Origin: Flavobacteriaceae bacterium 3519-10
Lineage (GTDB): Bacteria > Bacteroidota > Bacteroidia > Flavobacteriales > Weeksellaceae
DNA: 64,000 nucleotides
NCBI GenBank assembly: GCA_000023725.1
Contig: CP001673.1
Coordinates: 2,704,103 to 2,768,102 of the forward strand
Direction: 5' to 3'
The position numbers were made by a program, and so were the translations under genes. A model generated the notes under the pieces. That model searched no databases. It was not told where the DNA came from and saw only the letters and a program-made list of their open reading frames with translations. Shown here one piece after another: positions 43,248-51,011 of the stretch; the first letter of the stretch is position 1, and each line of letters opens with the position of its first letter.

Positions 43248-44564
43248 TTATTTGACCCGTTTTTCTTTCTCTAAAATTTTCTGAATCTGTTTCTCTTCCC
43301 AATTGCGGCCAATTCCGAAAACCTGAAAAGCATGAGAAGCAAGACCAATTCCCCAGCCTAACATTGGCCACCAAAACCAGTGGTATTGAGGCACGGTGTA
43401 CAGATTAACAAAGATCAGGAAAGGAATTACAAGGCAATACGAAATGAGGTTGCCATAAAACCCTTTCAGTTCTTTTACTCTCTTTGATGCGCGCTCATAC
43501 GCAACTGTTTCATCGGAAGTTTGTGTGTTCATCGCTGTAATTTTTTTTGTTAATATTGGAATTTTGACGCGGAAGAAATCCGCTGATTTTTCTATAAATA
43601 CGTTTTGGGAAGTCAGCAGCGCATACCGCTGTACAATATTCGAGAGGCCAATTCCGGCACTTTCTTTCACCTGCTCGCGCGTCTGCATATTGTTTTCGAT
43701 CAGCAGAAAACCGCCGTCTGAATAGATCTTTACGTTCAAAGGTTTTTGCGTGGTCGCGAAATTATGTTTGATGCAGTTTTCTAACAGCAGCTGCAGCGAA
43801 AGCGGAACCACATAAGACCTCAGTACCTCGGCATTTACGTCAAATCCAAAACTTACGCTGTCCTCAAAGCGGGTTTCAAGCAGTTCGCAATAGGTTCTCG
43901 CGAAATCGAGTTCTTCTTCCACGGTAACGAGTTCTTTATCTTTTTGTTCGAGCACGTAACGGTAAATCTTAGACATCGCAGCCGTGAAATTCTGCGCCTG
44001 CTCCGGGTTTTCATCGATCAGTGCACTTAGGACATTAAGAGAATTAAACAGAAAGTGGGGATCGAGCTGGTTCTTTAAACTTTCGAACTGCGCGTTGGCA
44101 GATTTTGCGATGAGTTTCTGCTCTACAACTTCTTTACGGGTAGATTTTTTCCATTCTTCCATAAAGGCCCTTGCATGGAGCACGGCCGAAATTAAAAGAG
44201 CCACATTCACAATAAACCAATTGTTAAAGTTCATTTCGGCTGAGAAAAACTGTTCAATCGACATCCCTTTAACCACGACAAAGACTGTGTAATTGCAGAA
44301 ATAGGCAAGCGTGAAATTGGTGATCAACAACGCGATTACGCCATAAATTGTTCGTTTTCTCGTCTGTGCTACCCACGAATATCTTTTATTTAGAAAATCG
44401 TTGACGACACCGTTCCCTACAGCCAAAACAAATGTATAGAACACGGAAGTCAGTACATAAAAGAGGAAGTTTTCAAATGTTTTATCCGGGCTGAAAAAAG
44501 TAAAAAAGAACAATCCCGACGCAAGCGAGATCCAAAATATATTTACAAAACTTTTTCTTGACAT
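43248..44564 (-). CDS. LytS-type sensor histidine kinase with C-terminal 2TM domain
   Basis: I take the start at ATG 44562-44564 (438 residues) because the TACATTTG promoter box sits only 20 bp ahead; the longer reading runs back through that promoter. Four hydrophobic helices (residues 8-140) are followed by a coiled region, the His_kinase block QLDPHFLFNSLNVL with the phospho-accepting His, and an ATPase domain with LLENCIKHN (N box) and GIGLSNI (G box). After residue 350 comes a 2TM domain (RVKELKGFYGNLISYCLVIPFLIF, WPMLGWGIGLASHAFQVFG, NWEEKQIQKIL). It pairs with the LytTR regulator downstream. The stimulus is unknown. Confidence 0.88.
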   Translation of the reverse strand: MSRKSFVNIFWISLASGLFFFTFFSPDKTFENFLFYVLTSVFYTFVLAVGNGVVNDFLNKRYSWVAQTRKRTIYGVIALLITNFTLAYFCNYTVFVVVKGMSIEQFFSAEMNFNNWFIVNVALLISAVLHARAFMEEWKKSTRKEVVEQKLIAKSANAQFESLKNQLDPHFLFNSLNVLSALIDENPEQAQNFTAAMSKIYRYVLEQKDKELVTVEEELDFARTYCELLETRFEDSVSFGFDVNAEVLRSYVVPLSLQLLLENCIKHNFATTQKPLNVKIYSDGGFLLIENNMQTREQVKESAGIGLSNIVQRYALLTSQNVFIEKSADFFRVKIPILTKKITAMNTQTSDETVAYERASKRVKELKGFYGNLISYCLVIPFLIFVNLYTVPQYHWFWWPMLGWGIGLASHAFQVFGIGRNWEEKQIQKILEKEKRVK

Positions 44565-44583
44565 TCTTTTAAAAATAGTAATA

Positions 44584-44591
44584 CAAATGTA
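44584..44591 (-). promoter_or_regulatory. -7 box of the LytS/LytTR operon
   Basis: TACATTTG on the minus strand, 20 bp ahead of the kinase ATG; the upstream element would be the T-rich stretch about 19 bp further. Confidence 0.5.
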
Positions 44592-44693
44592 TCTCAGTTT
44601 GCAGATAAATAAAACAGTTTCTTGCTCAGTGGCAGATTTCGCATACTCAACCGTGAAATCTAGGCATTGTATTCTGTCATCAGTCAAATGAAG

Positions 44694-44724
44694 CCAAAAA
44701 AACCACCGCTTCCGGTGGTTTTTA
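44694..44724 (-). terminator. Terminator of the C-terminal processing protease
   Basis: AAAACCACCG (44699-44708) pairs with CGGTGGTTTT (44713-44722); on the minus strand TTTTTTT follows. Confidence 0.8.
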
Positions 44725-44744
44725 TTTTGATTGAGTGATGCAGT

Positions 44745-46865
44745 CTACTTCATTTGTGAAGCTACTGTTACCGCTTCCTGAAGATACATGTCCCGCTGGA
44801 GGTTTTTCGTCCAGTTCTGGGTCTTTTTGGCGAAAGCTTCATCCTTCTTTTCGCGGCCAACTTCATCGGTATTCAAAGTGAATTTCAGACCGTTGTTGTA
44901 CTTTTCAAGGGCGCGGAATTTTTCGATCTGAGATTTCCTCGCGCTCATTAACTGACTGAATTTAGCCTGATTCAGTGAAATAGATTCTTCTTTATCAAGA
45001 TTTTCTTTCCATTGCGCAGATTCCTGCATCAGCTGATAGTTTTTGTTATTAGCCAAACGCTCTTCAACCCCACTCTGCAACGCCTTCATCGTGAAATAAC
45101 TTACAGGTTGGTAAGCTACCGCAGGAATTTTGTCCCAAGCCAGCGCGAAATCGTCATAACGTTCACCAATTTCTGCATAGGTGTAAAAATCTTTCATTTT
45201 AATGTCGGATTCAATTCCTTTGCGTTGTGTAGATTCGCCGGTTACGCGGTAGAATTTCTGGATGGTAAGTTTTAAGGATCCGAAATCGTCATTGGTATTT
45301 AAAAACCGGTTGAGATCCACGAAAGTCTGCACGGTTCCTTTGCCAAAAGACTGAGGCGAACCGATAACCACACCTCTACCGTAATCCTGAACAGCGCCTG
45401 CCAAAATCTCCGAAGCGGAGGCAGAAAGTTCATTCTGCATGATCACCAACGGACCGGTCCAAAGTGGTGCATTTGTTTTATTCTTTAATGTCTGGATCTT
45501 GCCATTGCCGTCTTTAACCTGAACATAAGGTCCTGCATTCATAAAAAGACCCATGATATCGCCAACTTCAGTTAAACTTCCGCCACCATTATTCCGCAGA
45601 TCAAGGATGATGCCCTCTACGTTTTGGGTTTTTAGTTTTATGAGTTCGTTCTTAATATCATCAGAAGCGTTTCTGCCCTTTGAATCCTCGAAATCTGCAT
45701 TGAAACTTGGCAGGCTGATGAATCCGTATTTTTTGCCATCTGCAGAATTCACAATAATACTGCGCGCGAAAGTGTCTTCAATAGCCACTTCTTCACGGAT
45801 CATCGTTACTTCTTTAATCGTCTTGTCCTTCTTCTCAACGGTAAGGGTCACTTTGGTACCTTTTTCACCGCGGATAAGCCGAACTGCTTCATCAGAGAGC
45901 ATTCCAACAACATTTACGGCATCCTGGTCCGGTTTAGACCGAACTTTTAAAATTTTGTCGCCTTCAGAAAGCTGTTTTGATTTCCATGCCGGTGCACCAA
46001 TGGTAAGCGCGCCGAGGTGCAGGAAGCCCTTTTTCTCCTGAATGATAGCCCCGATCCCAATTACTTTTCCGGTAAACTGCGTGTCGAAATCTTCTTTGTT
46101 CTTAGGTGAAAAGTAGTTGGTGTGTGGATCGAACACTTCTGTGTAGGCATTCATGTACACCGTGAACCAATCCATTTTGTTTCTTTTTTTGAACCTTCGG
46201 AAAGTGTCGGTTACCAAATCTTTCACTTCTGCCGTAGCCTTTACCCTTTTCTGTTCGGGAGTTAAGATTTCGAGTTTGATCGTATCCTTCAGGTTGAACT
46301 TCTGCACAGAATCCTTCTTTTCTTTCTGCGATTGCTCTTTTGCTGAAAGCGATTCCATTTCCTGCAGAATATTGTATTTGATATACTTTTTCCACTCGGC
46401 AGAAAGCTCAGCGGTGTTGGTCGGATTCTTCTTGATCTTAGGTTCCAACACCAGCGTTTCTTCCTCGTCCAGATTGATCGGTTTGCTTAGGATGTCCTGC
46501 GTAATCTTATCGATTTCGTCTACGCGTTGGTAAAGCCGGTCAATGGTAAGTTTGTAGAAGGTAAGGTCGCCGCGGTTCAGGTAATCGTCGAGCTTTGTAC
46601 GGTGTTTTGCGAATTCATTCATATCCGACTGCAGAAAATACCTTTTTGAGGCATCTACCATGTCGAAATACTGCGTATAAACATCTTCAGAATACGCGTC
46701 GTTAATCTGCTTCGGCGAATAATGAAGATAGCTCAGCGTATTTTTAACGCTGACCATAATGGTAGACATTTTATCATCATCATTTTTGGGGGAATTAAAA
46801 CAGAATGCTAAGCTCGTAAGCGGTATAAACAGAAGTAAAGTATTGATTTTTAATTTTTTGAACAT
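44745..46865 (-). CDS. C-terminal processing peptidase (Prc/Tsp-like, S41)
   Basis: I start the gene at ATG 46863-46865 (706 residues, MFKKLKINTLLLFIPLTSLAF, signal peptide) because the longer frame enters the divergent surE coding sequence. The order is an N-terminal helical domain, a PDZ domain (TGKVIGIGAIIQEKKGFLHLGALTIGAPAWKSKQLSEGDKIL), then the S41 catalytic core with N-E-L-S-A-S-A-S-E-I-L (serine) and S-F-G-K-G-T-V-Q (lysine), plus a C-terminal DUF3340-like segment. Such periplasmic proteases trim or degrade mislocalised envelope proteins. A CTGTAACAA-type site lies 50 bp ahead of the start, as for the two GLPGLI-type units, suggesting envelope-stress control. Confidence 0.9.
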   Translation of the reverse strand: MFKKLKINTLLLFIPLTSLAFCFNSPKNDDDKMSTIMVSVKNTLSYLHYSPKQINDAYSEDVYTQYFDMVDASKRYFLQSDMNEFAKHRTKLDDYLNRGDLTFYKLTIDRLYQRVDEIDKITQDILSKPINLDEEETLVLEPKIKKNPTNTAELSAEWKKYIKYNILQEMESLSAKEQSQKEKKDSVQKFNLKDTIKLEILTPEQKRVKATAEVKDLVTDTFRRFKKRNKMDWFTVYMNAYTEVFDPHTNYFSPKNKEDFDTQFTGKVIGIGAIIQEKKGFLHLGALTIGAPAWKSKQLSEGDKILKVRSKPDQDAVNVVGMLSDEAVRLIRGEKGTKVTLTVEKKDKTIKEVTMIREEVAIEDTFARSIIVNSADGKKYGFISLPSFNADFEDSKGRNASDDIKNELIKLKTQNVEGIILDLRNNGGGSLTEVGDIMGLFMNAGPYVQVKDGNGKIQTLKNKTNAPLWTGPLVIMQNELSASASEILAGAVQDYGRGVVIGSPQSFGKGTVQTFVDLNRFLNTNDDFGSLKLTIQKFYRVTGESTQRKGIESDIKMKDFYTYAEIGERYDDFALAWDKIPAVAYQPVSYFTMKALQSGVEERLANNKNYQLMQESAQWKENLDKEESISLNQAKFSQLMSARKSQIEKFRALEKYNNGLKFTLNTDEVGREKKDEAFAKKTQNWTKNLQRDMYLQEAVTVASQMK

Positions 46866-46883
46866 ATTATAATTTGATATCTG

Positions 46884-46915
46884 AATTTGTAAAAATATTT
46901 GCCTTTTTGTTACAG
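46884..46915 (-). promoter_or_regulatory. Candidate ECF-sigma promoter of the processing protease
   Basis: Minus strand: CTGTAACAA (46907-46915), 14-bp spacer, TTACAAATT (46884-46892), 18 bp to the ATG. The first box is identical to the other two sites; the second shares their ACnAAT core. Confidence 0.55.
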
Positions 46916-46973
46916 CGATTGTACACGGTATCAAAATTAATACCTTATTTATATATGACGCTATAATTTTAAG

Positions 46974-46981
46974 TAATTTTG
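46974..46981 (+). promoter_or_regulatory. -7 box of surE
   Basis: TAATTTTG, an exact TAnnTTTG, 17 bp ahead of the ATG; the -33 element is weak. Confidence 0.45.
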
Positions 46982-46998
46982 TTGAAAACCACTTTTGT

Positions 46999-47766
46999 AT
47001 GCAAAGACCACTGATACTGGTAACCAATGATGATGGCATCACCGCGCCGGGAATAAGAAACCTGGTGGAATTCATGAACGAAATGGGAGACGTAACCGTT
47101 GTTGCACCCAATTCTCCGCAAAGCGGAAAAGGACACGCCATCACGATAAATTCTACACTTACTTTTGAAGAAATAAACCTCGAAGGCCCACAGAAAGATT
47201 ACTCTTTAAGTGGCACACCGGTAGACTGTGTTAAATTCGCGCTCGATAAAATACTTCCGCGCCGTCCGGACCTCGTGGTTTCCGGCATTAATCATGGCGC
47301 CAATTCATCAATTAACGTAATTTACTCCGGTACAATGTCGGCCGCGGTAGAAGCAGGCGTAGAAGGTCTGCCCGCGATTGGCTTTTCGCTGCTCGATTTT
47401 TCATGGGATGCCGACTTTACGCAGGCAAAGAAGCACATACAGGCCATCGTAAAAAAGGTTTTGGAAAACCCGATGCCTAAAGGCGTGGTGTTGAACGTGA
47501 ATATCCCAAAACTGAAAACCGAGGAAATTAAAGGAATTCGGGTCTGTAAACAGGCAGACGCAAAATGGGAAGAAAGTTTCGACCAGCGCGTAAATCCGCA
47601 CGGCAAAACCTATTTCTGGCTTTCCGGATATTTTAATAATATGGACACAAGTCCCGATGCCGATGAAGTGGCACTTGCTGAAGGCTATATTTCGGTAGTT
47701 CCGGTGAAGTTTGATTTAACAGCGCATGAATACATGGACGAACTTTCTGAAGTCCTGAAGTTCTAA
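46999..47766 (+). CDS. surE: 5'/3'-nucleotidase SurE
   Basis: The 255-residue SurE family enzyme dephosphorylates nucleoside monophosphates and short polyphosphates; it helps in stationary-phase survival in other bacteria. Metal ligands Asp9/Asp10 come from TNDDGITAPGI, Ser39-Ser43 region from NSPQSGKGHAIT, and Asn from VVSGINHGAN, with the conserved YSGTMSAAVEA following. Length and motifs are standard. It lies divergent from the protease gene and 38 bp ahead of the HD-domain gene, so it may head a short operon with that gene and guaC. Confidence 0.93.
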   Translation: MQRPLILVTNDDGITAPGIRNLVEFMNEMGDVTVVAPNSPQSGKGHAITINSTLTFEEINLEGPQKDYSLSGTPVDCVKFALDKILPRRPDLVVSGINHGANSSINVIYSGTMSAAVEAGVEGLPAIGFSLLDFSWDADFTQAKKHIQAIVKKVLENPMPKGVVLNVNIPKLKTEEIKGIRVCKQADAKWEESFDQRVNPHGKTYFWLSGYFNNMDTSPDADEVALAEGYISVVPVKFDLTAHEYMDELSEVLKF

Positions 47767-47804
47767 AGACTCCACTTTCTCCTGCTACTCAAAAAATTCA
47801 ACCG

Positions 47805-48368
47805 ATGGAAGAAATTTTAGCAAAGATCACAGATTTTGGCGATAAAGCCCACGGAGACCAACGCAGAAAATACAGTCCTGACCGTTATATGGTTCATCCT
47901 GTACGGGTTATGCACACCTGCAGAATATATACAAATGATATTTCGGTGCTGGCAGCTGCGCTTCTGCACGATGTTTTAGAAGATACGCCCGTTACGGCAG
48001 CTGAAATCGAGCAGTTTCTAAACGGTTTAATAGATGCTGAGGAAACGCAAAATGCGCTTGGTCTGATCATTGACCTAACCGATGTTTACACAAAAGAGGC
48101 TTATCCGAAACTGAACCGCCGCGCCAGGAAGAGCAAAGAAGTCGAACGGCTTTCGAAAATCCGTCCGAACGCACAAACCGTAAAATATGCCGACATCATC
48201 GATAATTCCAGCGAAATTGTAAGCAGCGACCCTTCTTTTGCGAGAGTTTTTCTAATGGAAGCAAGAGCAATACTTCAGAAAATGGACCGCGGGAATCCGG
48301 AACTTTACAAAATTGCTGTAGAAACCGTAAACAATGCACTGAAGGCGGTTGACAGAAATAAATTTTAA
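47805..48368 (+). CDS. Stand-alone HD hydrolase (SpoT/MESH1-like)
   Basis: The 187-residue protein has the HD domain of (p)ppGpp hydrolases: [10 protein letters not shown] (His31), [10 protein letters not shown] (His55-Asp56, then E59-D60) and the late [12 protein letters not shown], which in RelA/SpoT supplies the metal-binding Asp. The synthetase, TGS and ACT domains are missing, so it would be a small alarmone hydrolase or another nucleotide hydrolase. It sits between surE and guaC; guaC consumes GMP, so a link to guanine nucleotide turnover is plausible but not proven. Confidence 0.8.
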   Translation: MEEILAKITDFGDKAHGDQRRKYSPDRYMVHPVRVMHTCRIYTNDISVLAAALLHDVLEDTPVTAAEIEQFLNGLIDAEETQNALGLIIDLTDVYTKEAYPKLNRRARKSKEVERLSKIRPNAQTVKYADIIDNSSEIVSSDPSFARVFLMEARAILQKMDRGNPELYKIAVETVNNALKAVDRNKF

Positions 48369-48384
48369 AATTAAAAAAAGAATA

Positions 48385-49425
48385 ATGCGCATAGAATACG
48401 AAATAAAACTGGGCTTCAAAGACGTAATGATCCGCCCAAAACGTTCGACGCTTAAATCGCGCTCGCAGGTAAGCCTCGATCGGACTTTTACCTTCAGAAA
48501 TTCCCAGAAAAAATGGACCGGCGTACCTATTATCGCCGCGAATATGGATACCGTAGGAACTTTTGAAATGGCGGAAGCGCTTGCCAAAGAAAAAGTGGTT
48601 ACCGCCATACACAAACATTATACGGCTGAAGACTGGGCACATTTTCTCAGTACACAGCCGGATTCAATTTATGATTATATCGCGCTGAGTACCGGAACAG
48701 GATCTGAGGACGAAGCAAAAATAAAGCAGATCGTTGACCAGCATCCGAAGATAGAATTTCTGTGTATCGACGTCGCAAACGGTTATTCAGAACATTTTGT
48801 AGAATTCGTGAAGAAAATCCGCGCGTCCTTTCCAACAAAAACCATTATTGCGGGAAATGTAGTTACCGGAGAAATGGTGGAAGAACTGATCTTAGCGGGT
48901 GCCGACATCATTAAAGTAGGCATTGGCCCGGGATCGGTCTGCACGACCAGGATTAAAACCGGCGTGGGTTATCCGCAACTTTCCGCGATTATCGACTGTG
49001 CCGACGCGGCGCATGGACTTGGCGGACATATTATTTCAGACGGCGGATGCAAAATACCGGGTGATGTGGCCAAAGCTTTTGGCGGCGGTGCCGATTTCGT
49101 GATGCTCGGCGGAATGTTCGCGGGTCACGACGAAAGTGGTGGCGATATTGTGGAAGAAAACGGAAAAAAATACCGGTTGTTTTACGGGATGAGCTCCCAA
49201 ACCGCGATGGACAAACATGCCGGCGGCGTAGCGGAATACCGGGCTTCAGAGGGCAAAACAGTCAAAGTTCAGTATAAAGGCGCGGTGGCAGAAACCCTGA
49301 AGGACATTCTTGGCGGGCTGCGGTCAACATGTACGTACGTTGGTGCTTCGGAATTACGCGAACTTTCGAAGCGGACGACTTTTATAAGAGTTTTGGAGCA
49401 GGAAAATCAGGTTTTTAGCTCGTAA
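48385..49425 (+). CDS. guaC: GMP reductase
   Basis: GMP reductase converts GMP to IMP with NADPH. I start at ATG 48385 (346 residues, [21 protein letters not shown]), which matches the usual N-terminus. The IMPDH/GMPR barrel has the N-M-D-T block near residue 55, the catalytic cysteine loop GPGSVCTTR near 186, the phosphate loops [29 protein letters not shown], and the GMPR-specific [12 protein letters not shown] flap. No CBS domains are present, so it is GuaC rather than GuaB. It follows the HD hydrolase by 16 bp. Confidence 0.93.
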   Translation: MRIEYEIKLGFKDVMIRPKRSTLKSRSQVSLDRTFTFRNSQKKWTGVPIIAANMDTVGTFEMAEALAKEKVVTAIHKHYTAEDWAHFLSTQPDSIYDYIALSTGTGSEDEAKIKQIVDQHPKIEFLCIDVANGYSEHFVEFVKKIRASFPTKTIIAGNVVTGEMVEELILAGADIIKVGIGPGSVCTTRIKTGVGYPQLSAIIDCADAAHGLGGHIISDGGCKIPGDVAKAFGGGADFVMLGGMFAGHDESGGDIVEENGKKYRLFYGMSSQTAMDKHAGGVAEYRASEGKTVKVQYKGAVAETLKDILGGLRSTCTYVGASELRELSKRTTFIRVLEQENQVFSS

Positions 49426-49436
49426 AACGAAACACG

Positions 49437-50092
49437 ATGAAAAAATTTTTAATACTCCTCTTAGTTGTATTTTTTGGGTTATTTCATGCTCAGAAAAAAT
49501 TACCCTCGGAAAGACTGCTGGATGAAATTCAGCAAATGAGGCAAAATGAAAACAACCTAAAAATTGTTTGGTGGATTCCTGCAGACTACTGGGAACTTGC
49601 GATAAAAGAAAACGGCCAGGCAACGCCAGAGGAAATCGCCTATTTAAAAAGCATTCTGGAGAAGTACACCATATGATTGTGGGCGATTACAGTTTAGCAG
49701 CCCCCGATAATACTGTTGATTTTAAGGTTAACGACATTAAAAACGACGTAATTTTCCGGAGTATTGACGGAAAAAAAGTTTCTGCATTAAATACATCTGC
49801 GATCGATGATAAGGTACTTGTTATTATTGATGATGTACTGAAACCACTTTTTGTTCAAATGATCGGGAAAATGGGCAGTGGACTTTCAATCTTTGTGTAC
49901 GACAATTGGAAGGACGGTAAACTGATAATCGATCCTTACAAACCAGGCAAATTTCAGGTCGAAGTGAACAATGATATTTTTAAGTGGCAAACCCCACTGA
50001 TCTCTTTACTTGATGAAAAAAGCTGTTCCATAGATCAAATGGATTTTCCTGCAAATTATATCTTCTGTCCAATTCACGGAAACAAATTATAA
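49437..50092 (+). pseudogene. Secreted protein gene split by a frameshift (or coupled ORF pair)
   Basis: The first ORF (49437-49676) has 79 codons: a signal peptide (MKKFLILLLVVFFGLFHAQ), a coiled stretch, then IVWWIPADYWELAI, and it stops at TGA 49674-49676. The second (49673-50092) begins at an ATG overlapping that stop (ATGA) and encodes 139 residues without a signal (MIVGDYSLAAPDNTVDF...). Together they would make one roughly 218-residue secreted protein, because WWIP-x-x-YW at the end of the first part is the start of a domain that continues in the second. One missing base near ACC ATA TGA would explain the break. Alternatives are sequencing error, an inactivated gene, or two coupled proteins. 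The family is unknown to me. Confidence 0.65.
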
Positions 50093-50123
50093 AAAATGCT
50101 CTGAAAATTCAGAGCATTTTTTA
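50091..50123 (+). terminator. Terminator after the split gene
   Basis: AAAAAATGCTCTGA (50091-50104) pairs perfectly with TCAGAGCATTTTTT (50109-50122). Confidence 0.85.
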
Positions 50124-50148
50124 TCTGACAGAAAAACAAACCTGGTTT

Positions 50149-50228
50149 CTAGCCCCGATGGTAGCGGCATCCTTTTTTGCTGGCTGAGGCTCCCGAAGCC
50201 AGCAAAAAAGATACAGCGGACAGCGGGT
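50149..50228. repeat. Intergenic boxed-hairpin element 5
   Basis: Left box AGCCCCGATGGTAGCGGCAT then CC (50151-50172), a perfect 14-bp hairpin (CTTTTTTGCTGGCT 50172-50185 against AGCCAGCAAAAAAG 50197-50210), then right box ATACAGCGGACAGCGGG (50211-50227). Boxes agree with element 4 with one mismatch. GGCTTGCTCCTAA follows at 50252-50264, overlapping the fabG stop. Confidence 0.78.
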
Positions 50229-50261
50229 GGCATGTTGAAACAATGCGCGGTTGGCTTGCTC

Positions 50262-51005
50262 CTAAGTTAACATACCGCCGTCCACATTCAGCACCTGGCC
50301 GGTGATGTAGCCCGACATATCGCTGCCAAGGAAGACGCAGGCGTTTGCCACATCTTCCGGCTGGCCGCCACGTTTCAACGGAATACCTTCTCTCCAGCCC
50401 TGCACGGTTTTCTCGTCCAGCGCGGCTGTCATCTCAGTTTCGATAAATCCGGGCGCGATGGCGTTGCAACGGATATTTCTGGAGCCCAACTCGAGTGCAA
50501 CCGACTTCGAAAAGCCGATTACGCCCGCTTTTGAAGCCGCATAATTGGCCTGGCCGGCGTTTCCTTTAACGCCAACAACGGAAGTCATGTTGATGATAGA
50601 GCCCGATTTGGCCTTCATCATCGGCTTGATCACCGCTTTGGTGAGGTTGAACACAGAATCCAGATTTACTTTGATAATGGTGTCCCAATCGTCTTTGGAC
50701 ATCCTCATGAGCAGGTTGTCTTTGGTGATTCCGGCGTTATTGATCAGAATATCAATTTTACCGAATTCGGCCATGACATCTTCTACAAGCTTCTGTGCAG
50801 CATCATAATCGGAAGCGTCTGACTGGTAGCTTTTTGCGGTGGTAATTTTTGAAAGTTCCTCTTCCAACGCTTTTGCCTTATCTACAGAACCGGCGTAGGT
50901 GAACGCTACTTTGGCACCTTCTCTGGCGAAGACCTCGGCAATTCCCTTTCCGATGCCGCGTGTAGCGCCGGTAATAAGGGCTACTTTTCCTTCTAATAAT
51001 TTCAT
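50262..51005 (-). CDS. fabG: 3-oxoacyl-ACP reductase FabG
   Basis: The 247-residue SDR enzyme reduces 3-oxoacyl-ACP with NADPH in fatty-acid elongation. The cofactor motif is GATRGIGKGIA (13-23), NNAG is near 90, and the catalytic tetrad shows Ser in NMTSVVG, then Y-x-x-x-K in NYAASKAG. The size and the GGML-terminal match FabG closely. It ends against repeat element 5, its only downstream hairpin, and is 6 bp upstream of nothing but rsmI's stop, so rsmI and fabG are cotranscribed. Confidence 0.95.
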   Translation of the reverse strand: MKLLEGKVALITGATRGIGKGIAEVFAREGAKVAFTYAGSVDKAKALEEELSKITTAKSYQSDASDYDAAQKLVEDVMAEFGKIDILINNAGITKDNLLMRMSKDDWDTIIKVNLDSVFNLTKAVIKPMMKAKSGSIINMTSVVGVKGNAGQANYAASKAGVIGFSKSVALELGSRNIRCNAIAPGFIETEMTAALDEKTVQGWREGIPLKRGGQPEDVANACVFLGSDMSGYITGQVLNVDGGMLT

Positions 51006-51011
51006 ATTGAA

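Noticed and set aside
45553..46041. 162-codon antisense ORF in the C-terminal processing protease gene
   Set aside because: No start signal, no recognisable domain; the minus-strand protease frame is clearly the real one.
46866..47144. N-terminal extension of the protease from an ATG at 47144
   Set aside because: It reads antisense through surE and lacks a signal peptide; the MFKKLKINTLLLF start at 46865 gives one.
49673..50092. Independent small gene starting at the ATGA overlap
   Set aside because: The product lacks a signal peptide and begins in the middle of a domain whose start is in the previous ORF; a frameshift is simpler, though coupling is not excluded.
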